This document shows positions 34,825-44,766 of a DNA stretch of 64,000 nucleotides, in pieces (position 1 is the stretch's first letter; every line of letters begins with the position of its first letter). This DNA is from Allium sativum (taxonomy: Eukaryota > Streptophyta > Magnoliopsida > Asparagales > Amaryllidaceae): the NCBI GenBank assembly GCA_030737875.1, contig CM060915.1:364557863-364621862 (forward strand). The letters run 5' to 3'. Below the pieces are notes generated by a model. The model searched no databases. It was not told the origin of the DNA and worked only from the letters and a program-made list of their open reading frames with translations. The position numbers and the translations under genes were made by a program.

Positions 34825-36959
34825 TGTAAAAACCCAAATTCCGATAGACCAATTTTTTTTCAAAATTCTAATCTGTCGAAACCCGTGTTGGTTTGTCTAG
34901 TATTCTGTAGAAAAGACAGAGATAATAAACACATTAGAGCTCAGAAAATATCTCATAGCAGAATGGAATAAAATAAAATATAATATAATCAAATATAGCC
35001 TTACCCGGATAATAATACTGCCTAACCAATATCCAAAGCTGTTATATATGTTATGAGGAGAGGGTCATAACACAAGTTCTAGTGACTAGATTTAAACTAC
35101 AAATTTTGGATAACCCTACATATGCCATTCAGTTACATTTTCTTATTTATTATGTTACTTAGGTTAACAACACTCAAGGCTTACATACACGTCGTACGCA
35201 TTTACTTCCCGGTGGATTAACCTAATTCAGTATATATGTAGCTACCCCCAAAATTAAGGTATACCCCATGGTACCCCACTCGTAATGTCTTTACCGTAAC
35301 GCCACCGAAATATACGTAGTCCCTCATCGTATGCTGAAACGACGTACGGATCTCTGTATAACAACGCTATGTTCCGTATAGAACCGCATCACCTTGCTAC
35401 GTAAGCATACGGACTGCCACCTTCAATCGAATCATGTTCAGTCATAGAGTAATGCCCTAGAGTCTACGATACACTACCCGGAGCAGACATGCATGTATTT
35501 GGACTTTCTAACATATGTATCATTAATCGTACTCGATGCCTTGACCTCGATGATATACCATCCGAAAAAGGTATGCATGTATTCGCACGCATTATCTACT
35601 GTGCACCGAGTTCCGTAACAAGGTTATATCAGATACACAGAACTCGGTCGGGGGCCTTTTTATATATCTGTATACACATATGCTATGGTCTACATTTTCA
35701 CGATGGATATATGGTCTCACCCGACCCCTCCCTCAACTAGTGAAAGACCAACAGATATGAGAGCTAGTGACATGCCCCTAACAAACAATCTACATTCAAA
35801 CTGGCGTGTCCCGCAACCAAAGCCTCGATAATAAAAGGTCAATGGTCTTTTGGTTTAGCTCTCCGCCTTTCCGCATCACACTGACTGTTGATGACCAGTA
35901 CCCGACGATTACTATCAATCAGATACTTAGACCCGCCTAAGGCGCCTAGTCACAAGGCACCAGGTTCGTCGAATCACCTAAGCCACCCTACAGCCTTTTG
36001 ACTGCCCACTATCATAGCAATCAAGATATACTCACCGAGTAGTAATGCGCAGACCTAACCTCTGCGAGCACAGCCTAAACGATGTCACCGCATAGAGGAC
36101 TACCAGGAGTACACTCCACCTCCCAGGAAGCCGCATGCTTCCCCTTCCAGTCCTTCGGAGCCAGCTGAATCTCAGTAGAACAGTAGACGAAACAAGCAGA
36201 ATAATCATATGGACGTGCGCTCCTCTTATGCCCAGTGACATCACGATGATCTATCCCATTTGGTTATTCACCTTCAGCTGTATGGACTGGTCCAAGCGTC
36301 TTAGGTTAACGTGTTATTAGACCATATGTCTAACCGTTTAAATACGCGCTTTCTCTACCTCGTCAGATTTCCAGTTAACTTGGTCATTTCAAATCATACT
36401 AACTTCTTATTCAAGTTACCAAGTTCCTCTTGCTTATTAATTTCAGTTATATAACTTAACCTATTTAAGTTCATTAATAGGCCTTTAACATGTTATTCTC
36501 ATTAGCAGATTTCAGATTCTCAAGTTTCAGACAACATGTTCTTCTTATCAGCAGGATTTAGATTCTCAGGTTTACAGATTACTTAGTTTATAATTAAGTA
36601 CAACTTATCACCTTCCAAAAGTTCTCCATTCTTTTTTCTACTTATTATAAACAACATATTTCAGGTTTCCATATTTACAAATTACTTAATTTATAATTAA
36701 GCACAACTTATCTTACTACATAAGTCATATCATTTTCTCTATCGTTTATTATAACCTAAGTTATAGTTTCCGCTTGTCCCTAGGACACGCCTACCTATTA
36801 TCTTTCCTTTTTCTCATTCAGGTTCATTCATAATAGGTTATTATCATTCCATGTTCATTCAAATTCTTTTACTATTGTAACGCTCATTCATTTCCATTAA
36901 TTACAATTACTGCCATTTATTTCTTTCTAGTTATATACATATATTCTTGTATGTTAATG

Positions 36960-37195
36960 CACCAGACCCCCCACATTAAGTTGACCACTTCTGGATGTTG
37001 GATTTGTCGGGCGGTTCCGGTCAGACTTCTACCACAAGTTGAACTTAACCTCGTGTCGTAGCACCGTTATATGTATGTTTATGCACCAAATCTCTCACAT
37101 TAATTAACCACTTGTGGAAGCTGGATATATCTCATGGTTCCGGATAGACTTCTACCACATGTTGAATTTAACCCCGTGTCTAAGTGCGGTTACAA
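36960..37195 (-). repeat. Duplicated hairpin module of element A LTR
   Basis: Two diverged units of about 110 bp, each reading on the minus strand GACACGAGGTTAA... CAACTTGTGGTAGAAGTCT ... GGAACCG ... ATCCA ... CTTAATGTG. ACTTGTGG faces CCAGAAGT with one mismatch. Homologous units occur in the LTRs of elements B and D. Confidence 0.75.
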
Positions 37196-37369
37196 TTTTC
37201 TATTTACTATAAATTTATGCATATTCATTCTTCCAAATTTTACTGTAATTCTTATGTACAATCTTTTGGCATAATAATATTCTTAACAAATGTTCATTGT
37301 AAATTTCATAATTACAGTGTTCACAGAAATTCCCAATTCAGACAGGTGATTAATGGAAATAGGCTTTTA

Positions 37370-37490
37370 TATAACCCCAACAGATTAAACAGGTTAAGTA
37401 TTACAGGTTAACAGGTTCATATAACCCCAACAGATTAAACAGGTTAAGTATTACAGGTTAACAGGTTCATATAACCCCAACAGATTAAAC
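37370..37490. repeat. 50-bp tandem repeat, about 2.4 copies
   Basis: TATAACCCCAACAGATTAAA begins units at 37370, 37420 and 37470. The first two units are identical over 50 bp and the third is partial. It lies in element A's LTR. Confidence 0.9.
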
Positions 37491-38096
37491 AAATTTACTT
37501 AACTCCATAGATTCAATTGGTTTACTTAACCCTACAAAATTAACAGATTCCATAGGTTACTTACAGTTTCGTTAACATGATCCACTTAATCTTGAATTAA
37601 GCCTACAGATTTACATGTTCATACAACCCCAAATTTTCAGTTATATTCCATGCTACTTAATTTCAACAAATTTCAGCAGATTTATTATACATATTAACGG
37701 GGAATGTCAAACGATAGATATACCATTATTAAAAAGGTATAACTTAAATCCACTCACCTAATAGCTTTCCAATTCATGAATCTGGTCCAGACCTAGCATT
37801 CCATGCCTCTCCTAACTGAATCTAGAATCTAAGTAACCATGGATTCACAATTCTCAGACTCAAAGAAAAAGGGGAAAAAGAAGAGAAATCTATATTAATT
37901 AGATCCAAGAATTTACCTCACTTCGATCAGAATTCTAGACGCCTACACTATAGATTTAAATCTCGTATCTTCAAACCTTGAACCGGAAGCCTAAGAACTA
38001 ATAATTTATTTTCTGAAAAGGTTTGGAGGGAGAAGAGAATGACAGAGCCTAGGTAGCACCTCATAAAATATGAGAATGAAGCTAGGTCCTGGTAGC

Positions 38097-38107
38097 ATAT
38101 ATATAGG
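38097..38107 (-). promoter_or_regulatory. TATA box of element A LTR
   Basis: CCTATATATAT on the minus strand, about 480 bp inside the LTR and about 95 bp downstream of the GGGTCGACCC cluster. Confidence 0.55.
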
Positions 38108-38202
38108 CGTAGTAGAAACCTCTGCACCATCAGATTAAATTAAATATAATCCGAACCGCACAAACCATCAAGAAAACGTAAGAAAAATGTAGTGCACATG
38201 CT

Positions 38203-38329
38203 TGGGTTGACCCACCTACCCCCATGGGTCGAACTATAGGTCGACCTAAAGGGATGGGTCGACCCACCTAACACATGGGTCGACCCTAGGGTAGACCCGA
38301 CTTGCATGGGTTGACCCATAGGTCGACCT
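38203..38329. repeat. Cluster of eight GGGTCGACCC-type palindromes
   Basis: TGGGTTGACCCA at 38203 and 38307; TGGGTCGACCCA at 38255; TGGGTCGACCCT at 38276, abutting AGGGTAGACCC at 38288; AGGTCGACCT at 38238 and 38320; a half-decayed GGGTCGAACT at 38226. The cluster spans about 130 bp just upstream of the LTR TATA box. Confidence 0.9.
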
Positions 38330-38587
38330 AGGCCCAACTTAGGTCCACTCATGCGCATTGCCTTCAAATTTGAATTTATCTGAATTTATTCGTATATAAT
38401 CTTCTTATATATATACAAACTTCTAAGATTCATAACTTATTCATACAATATTCGTTTTACGTAAACTTGGTGTCTATCTGAACCAGAATTCCGAGACGAG
38501 TGCAATGGTACAGCCGGTTTTACTTAATTCTGAATGTTTGATTACTTAATATTCATTTGATTATTCATTTAAATGTGGGGTGTTACA

Positions 38588-40865
38588 TTCTCCCATCGTT
38601 AGGAAATTTCATTCCTGAAAGGGTCAAATTAAGTAATCCCTCACACAATATACATCCATCTTGTGTGCATTCAATTTTGCAAACATTTGTGCACTCGTGC
38701 AAAGTGTAATACAACATAGTAACGTATGAATGTAATGTATGCCTAAGTGATACCTCCTATATGAATGCAAACTTTTCATGAAAATATTTTGAAAATATGA
38801 TGCACACATCCTATATATACTAGCAATTTCTACATGAATGCAATATTTTGAAAATCAAAATACTTTTCACCAAAAAATTTCCATACTCTTACAGAGCAAG
38901 AGCGTAGTTCATCCAATTTTTGTATCCAAAACCCTACCAAACAACTTTAATTTTCGAATTTTAGAAAATTCTAATTTTCTAAATTCGATTTCTTATGTTA
39001 TAAAAAGGTGGAAAATGGAGATCTTCGCATCTTCCATTTTTCTTTTAGTTACCTTTTCTATCTATACTTGGATTTTATGCAACTATTATATAAAGATTTC
39101 CTATTTTCTTACCCAGGCACAGCCCACATAAGAAATCTTTCCTTGTTACATATTTTCTTTTTCAACTTATCTTGGAAATTTTATTCTTATTCACCTTTTC
39201 TCAGAATTTTCCGTTTTCTTTAACTGTCATGTTTGTTGCTTTACTGGATTTGTTGTTTCCTTTTTAGTTATGCCATTACTCTTTTCTTAGCTTTTTTAAC
39301 TTAATCCTCCGATCTATGTTTAGTTCAAATAAGCCTTCTAGTCCTTCAACTAAAACAGGAAAACAAATCTTTACACAACTACTATTAAGGGTCAAGAATC
39401 TGAGGACTCTGTCCTTCAGATAGAAAAATTCAAACCACGGGACCAATGATAGGTTTATTGTGTTACCATAGCTACCCAACAGGAACAAAATAATAGAACG
39501 ATCCCAACAGAAATGTAATAACGGATTTTACCCCACCAATAAAATTAGCAATAGGATCTAAACACTTACTTGCCCTTCAATATCTAGTAGTCACCCATAG
39601 TCTTGGCTGTGTACTAACATTCATTTACAAACAACACCCTAGGCTTTTCAATGCTTATGAATTCAACGCGAAATTACCATTTTTTTTCCAAGATAATTCT
39701 CGCTATCCACTTCATAGCCTCAAAACTTTTCCTATCTTCCCTAGGCACTAATCCTTACCTACTCCATGATTTTAAAAACGTGGTTTGGCTTCCTCATTTT
39801 ACTTTCCTTTCAAAAGCTAAAAGTGTTAAAATTTCTTTTTCCTCATGAAAACTTATTTTTACCAGACCATAAAAATATGCCATCTAATAAAAATGCAAAT
39901 CATTTTTTTCTCAAATCACAAAAATTAGAGTGGACAAGGACAACTATTTCTCAATCAGCTTCACAACTGTTCTTGCTTACAATGTCAGTTTAGTTACTTA
40001 CAACTAGGTGCAACCATCTACTCTATTCTTAATTCTTACAACTTTTTTTGTTCGTCCAACAAAATTTTATGTCAAAACAATTATAAAAAATGATTGTCAA
40101 AAGAATAGAGATTTCAAAATTTTCTTTATCGAAAATTTTAGTTTTCAACAAAGTGCAACATTTTCTATGTTCTGCTTTTTAATCCTTTTGTACCATATAT
40201 CTTGAAAACTAGCGAGCTATACATGCTTTATAATGTGCACCTTTTTAAGAGAAGTCATTTTAGGCAAAATTTTACAAGAAATCACTATTTCCAAAATATA
40301 CCCCATTTTACCTCAAACCCCAATATGTGCTTCTTTACATATATTTTTCAAACACAAAAACACTTTTAAGATCGAAATTTGAAAACACCATAAACCGTCT
40401 TCCAAAAAAAGCTTTTACAATTTCAAGTTCTTAAAAGTTAACAATGGGGCTGGACTCAAAGTGGGTTTTCAACTTAACTAGGCTACCCTAGTCATTCCCA
40501 CAAAGTCAATTCTCTCAACTATATATATTCCTAATCCATTTTTCTCTTTTTAACCGTTTCCAATTTATAAAGATTTACTACAAAACCCACTAATCTTAAA
40601 TACTAACCTACGGGATCCATCTTTCTCTAATGCAAAGCATATTGTACACTTCCCACCCAAATTACCTAAGGGTCTAAGATTTCCATATTCATTCCTTTAG
40701 TGTACAAAACAGATATTCCAATTCTTACCATATTCTACTCTTTCTATTTAGTGGGTTCCTCTTATGGATCTAGGTATATATATAATAGATATTTATATTT
40801 TAAAAATACAAATACTTTCACTCACTATTTATACAGGAATCCTAAACCTAGGCAATGATACCAGA
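38588..40865 (-). other. Element A interior, no coding capacity
   Basis: About 2.3 kb between purine tract and primer-binding site. It is colinear with the interior of element B (47020-48410 and 59810-60639). No zinc knuckle, protease, RT or integrase motif is found on either strand. Short frames such as 38838-39131 or 39651-39848 are AT-rich chance frames. Confidence 0.75.
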
Positions 40866-42683
40866 TGTAACAACCCGAATTCCGACAGACTATTTTTTTT
40901 TTCAAAATTCTAATATGTCGAAACCCATGTTGGTTTGTCTGGAATCCTACAGAAAAGACAGAGATAATAAACATATCAGAGCTTAGAAAATATCTCATAG
41001 TGGAATGGAATAAAATATAATATAATTAAATATAGCCTTACCCAAATAATAAGACTGCCTAACCAGTATCCAAAGCTATCATATCTCTGCCACAAATCTA
41101 ACTCGCGAGTACGCTATGAGGAGGGGGTCAGAACACAAAATCTGGTGACTGGATTTAAACTACACATTTTGTATAACCCTGAATATACCATTCAGTTACA
41201 TTTTCTTATTTATTATGCTACTTGGGTTAACAGCACTCAAGGCTTACACAGACGTCGTACCCATCTACTTCCTAGTGGATTAACCTAATACAGTATATAT
41301 GTAGCTACCCCCAACATTAAGGTACACCCCATGGTACCCCACTCGCACGGTCTCCGTCGTAGCGCCACGGAAATATACGCAATCCCTCATCCTACGCCGG
41401 AACGACGTATGGATCTCTGTATAACAATGCTACATTCCACATAGAACAACCATAGCCATGACACGTAAGTGTACGGACTGCCACTTTCGATCGAATCAGA
41501 TTTCATCACAGGGTAATTCCCTAGAGTCTACGATACACTACCTGGAGAAGACATGAATGTACCTAGACTTTCTCACGTATGTATCGTTAATCGTACTCGA
41601 TGCCTCGACCTCGATGATACACCATCCGGAAACGGTATGCATGTATCCACACGTATAATCTACTGTGCACCGAGTTCCATAACAGGGCTATATCAGATAC
41701 ACGGAACTCAGTCGGGAGCATCTTCAGATATCTGTATAAACAGATGCTATGGTCCACATTTTCACGGTGGTTATGGTCCTACTCGACCCCTCCCTCAACT
41801 AGTGAAAGGCCAACAGATATGAGAGCTAGTGAAGTGCACCGAACAAAAAATCTACATCCAAATTGGCGTGTCCCGTAACCAAAGCCTCGATAGTAAAAGG
41901 TCAATGGTCTTTTGGTTTAACTCTCCGTCTTTTTGCATCACATTGACTGTTGATGACCAGTACCCGATGATTACTATCAATCAGATGGTTAGACCCGCCT
42001 AAGGTAAACAGAAGAGATGGTCGTAACCTGCCTAGTCACAAGGCACCAGGTTTGTCGAATCACCTAAGCCACCCTACAACCTTCTGACTGCCTACTATCG
42101 TGGCAATTGAGGTATACTCACCGAGTAGTAATGCGCGCACCTAACCACTGTGAGCACAGCCTAAACGCTACCACCGCACAGAGGACTACCAGCAGTACCC
42201 TCTAAGTTCCAGGAAGCTGCGTGCTTCCCCTTCCAGTCCTTCGGAGCTAGCAAAATCTTAGCAGAACAGCAGACAGAACAAGCAGAATAATCAGATGGAC
42301 GTGCGCTCCTCTTGTTCTCTATGGCACCATGATGATCTATTCCGCTGGGTTATTCACCTTCAGACATACAGACTGGTCCAAGTGCCTCTGGTTAACGTGT
42401 TATTAAACCCTATGTTTAACCTTTTAATTACGCGCTTGCTCTACCTCATCAGATTTCTAATTAACTTGGTCATATCAAATTATACTAATTTCCTATTCAA
42501 GTTACCGAGTTCCTCTTGCTTATTGATTTCAGTTATATAACTTAACCCATTTAAGTTCATTAATAAACCGTTAACATGTTATTATTATCACCAAATTTCA
42601 TATTCTCAGGTTTTCAGACACCATGTTCTTCCTATCAGTAGGATTCAGATTCTCAGGTTTATAGACTACTTAATTTATAATTA
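40866..42683 (-). mobile_element. Element A 5' LTR, 3' portion only
   Basis: Colinear with 34825-36596 of the 3' LTR (for example ACGATACACTACC, CTCGATGATA, GTCCTTCGGAGC). It is interrupted at 42683 after TTATAATTA, the place that continues AGTACAACTTATC in the intact 3' LTR. Confidence 0.85.
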
Positions 42684-43023
42684 TGCAATACCCCGCATTT
42701 TATGACAATTTAATAATTAAATAATGCATATGCGTATATATATATATATATGCATAGACATATATATATATATGAAGAATAAAATAAAGATAACATGTGA
42801 TTGCATGTAATAAATACATGCACTGAAAAAGAAGAAAAGATTAATGCAAATAAAAATGTAAAACATGCATTAAAGAAAGGATTGGTTGCATGCAGTGTAA
42901 ATATGTTGCTTGCACTGATTTACAAATATTATGCATTAATAATAAATGAGAAATAAAAGAAAAAGATGCATGCAATGGTTTAATTAAAAGATTACATCAA
43001 ACATGAAAAAGAGAAATAAGAAA

Positions 43024-43046
43024 AGAACAATGACTACCATTGTTCT
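43024..43046. repeat. Perfect hairpin AGAACAATG / CATTGTTCT upstream of the tRNA-like segment
   Basis: 9-bp perfect arms and a 5-nt loop, kept unchanged in the 3' LTR near 61004-61026. It is followed by a TGTTAACA palindrome. Confidence 0.85.
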
Positions 43047-43063
43047 AAGCCTTGTTAACAAAA

Positions 43064-43132
43064 GCCTTAGTAGTCCAGTTGGTTAGAACATGTGGCTTGC
43101 AAACATGAGGTGCAAAGTTTGATTCCCGCCAC
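43064..43132 (+). mobile_element. tRNA-derived (SINE-like) segment captured in element B LTR
   Basis: TAGTCCAGTTGGTTAGAAC (43071 on) closely matches the D arm and A box of a plant tRNA. CTTGCAA (43096-43102) has the layout of an anticodon loop (C-U-UGC-A-A, alanine-like). AGTTTGATTCCCGCCACC (43116 on) resembles the T arm/B box and the acceptor end. The stems are imperfect, so it is a tRNA relic or SINE head and not a working tRNA gene. It recurs in the 3' LTR at about 61046-61114 and is absent from element A. Confidence 0.65.
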
Positions 43133-43545
43133 CATCATATTTTTGTTTTAAGGGAACACTAAAAAAAGACAAGTTCATAAGAGAAAATATATATAAGCGC
43201 ACATATAAGGAAAGATATACATATAAGGAAGTAAAAAAATACGTGTATATATATGAGAATATATAAGTATATATGTGCAGATATATATATATATATACAA
43301 GAGATAAAGTCCAAGATAAGGCTGCAATCAAAGAAATATGGCAAGAATTAAATAACGGTACAACACCGTTTGGATTTTGAAACCAAAATAAAAGTTGTGC
43401 GTATATATATATATACACACACGTGTAAAATGGTCATTAGAAGATTTGTATACATATAAGAAAATTATTTGTGAATATAATGTATAAATAAATTCCATAA
43501 AATCAAACATATGAAAATCAAACTTCTACGCCAAAACAGCTCGCG

Positions 43546-43649
43546 GGACCCATAGGGGGTCGACACCCCTGTAGGTTCCCAGATTCAACTAGATTCATCT
43601 GCGAATCTGGACTATTTTTTTAATTGGGTTCAACACTGACTCAGTGTTG
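43546..43649. repeat. Palindromic words upstream of the element B TATA box
   Basis: GGGACCC, GGGGTCGACACCCC (about 43556-43569), AGATTC-atctgc-GAATCT and the perfect CAACACTGA-c-TCAGTGTTG (43631-43649) follow each other within about 100 bp. The last has decayed in the 3' LTR (about 61605-61625). Confidence 0.75.
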
Positions 43650-43674
43650 CGTGTACGATAAGATCCTGAACACC

Positions 43675-43682
43675 TATAAATA
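43675..43682 (+). promoter_or_regulatory. TATA box of element B 5' LTR
   Basis: CCTATAAATAGG, a strong plant TATA box, about 990 bp inside the LTR. The 3' LTR copy is at 61650-61657. Homology with element A begins around this point. Confidence 0.65.
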
Positions 43683-44535
43683 GGCTAACAGAGCCTAGCC
43701 TATATCTCATATTTTTGAGACGACGTTTATACTTTGCCATCCTTCTTACTCCTCAAATCTCTTCAGAAAAAAAGAATAATTAGTTTAGGAAAATTCTGAA
43801 TCAAGAACTGGAGGAAAAGAATGAATATTAACAAGAAGGTGTTCAGAAGCATATTCAAAGTAACGTAATTTCTTAGATCTGATCTATTTCAATTTTCTCC
43901 TCTTTCTTCCCTTTTTCTTTTAGTAAGAATTGTGGATCCATGGTTGCTAGGTTCTAAATTCAATTAGGAGGACCATGGAATACTAGATTTGGACCAGATT
44001 CAGGATTTGGAAAGCAAATTAGGTGAGTGGATTTAAGTTATATCACTTTTGATAATGGTATATTATCGTTTGAAATTCCCTGTTAATATGCAAGGTAAAT
44101 CTGCTAGAATGATTAAAGTGATGAAATGCTAATATGACATGTTGAAATATTAATATGTTGGATAGTTCATATGTTGAAACGTTTAAAATGCTGAAATGTT
44201 CATATTTTTAACTGTAATCTTGTTAAAATATGAGTAGCAATTACTGGTGTATACATACGTGTTCTAATTACATGATTAACTTGTGGCATATTAGGTACTT
44301 GAATTCTTAACGATATAATTGAGAAAATTACATGTTAATTGTTAGATTTGAACAATTACCTGATTAAGTGATTACATGTTAGAATAGAATTAATTACATG
44401 TTAGAAAGGAAATGCGATATAAAATGAGCTTAATGTGATTTCATGTAAAATATAGATTACAGTAAAAATTTGAAAGAATGGACATGCCTAAATTATATAG
44501 AAAATTCACAGTAAATAGAAAACTGTAATTGCACT

Positions 44536-44766
44536 TAGACACGAGGTTAAATTTAACTTGTAGTAGAAGTCTGCCCGGAACCGCCCGGCAAATCCAGCGT
44601 CCATAATTTGTTAATTTAATGTGAGAGGTCTAGTGCATAAACAAACATGTAATGGTGCTAAGAAACGAGGTTAAGTCAACTTGTGGGGGAAGTCTTCCTG
44701 GAACCGCCCGGCGAATCCAACATCCACAAGTGGTAGGCTTAATGTGAGAGGTCTAGTACATAAACA
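44536..44766 (+). repeat. Duplicated hairpin module in element B LTR
   Basis: Two tandem units of about 115 bp: ACGAGGTTAA...CTTGTxG...AGTCT-CCCGGAACCGCCCGGC-AATCCA...AATGTGAGAGGTCTAGT...ATAAAC. In unit 2 ACTTGTGG (44679-44686) pairs with CCACAAGT (44724-44731). The 3' LTR copies lie at about 62490-62720, where unit 1 has CAACTTGTGG facing CCACAAGTTG. Confidence 0.85.

Larger units (their letters stand above)
34825..38587 (-). mobile_element. Element A 3' LTR (3,763 bp)
   Basis: Minus-strand sense: starts TGTAACACCCCACATTT at 38587 and ends TTTTTACA at 34825 (a mutated GTTACA). Landmarks in order are CATTGCACTCGTCTCGG (about 38491-38513), the GGGTCGACCC word cluster (38203-38329), a TATATATA box (38097-38107), a 50-bp tandem repeat (37370-37490) and the duplicated hairpin module (about 36960-37195). 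Short frames within it are not genes. Confidence 0.85.
34825..42683 (-). mobile_element. Element A: non-autonomous (LARD-like) LTR retrotransposon, minus strand, 5' LTR cut by element B
   Basis: 3' LTR at 34825-38587, interior 38588-40865, and the start of the 5' LTR at 40866-42683. In minus-strand sense the 5' LTR ends GTTACA and is followed by TCTGGTATCATTGCC, a primer-binding site resembling the initiator tRNA-Met one. The 3' LTR is preceded by the purine tract CGATGGGAGAA. The interior is only about 2.3 kb with no gag or pol sequence. At 42683 the 5' LTR stops at ATAATTA, where element B begins; the missing 2 kb should follow B beyond the window. It was mobilised in trans, presumably by an autonomous Ty3/gypsy relative. 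Confidence 0.8.

Noticed and set aside
35489..35740. Frame in element A LTR, similar to one at 41553-41822
   Set aside because: The two are the two LTRs of the same element; similarity reflects LTR identity and not protein conservation.
37370..37490. CRISPR-like array
   Set aside because: A simple 50-bp head-to-tail tandem repeat without spacers, in a plant retrotransposon LTR.
43064..43132. A functional tRNA-Ala gene
   Set aside because: The D arm, anticodon loop and T arm are recognisable, but acceptor and anticodon stems pair poorly; kept as a tRNA-derived segment.
43083..43510. Tyr/Ile-rich hydrophobic frames that look like membrane proteins
   Set aside because: They come from (TA)n-type microsatellite sequence in the element B LTR.
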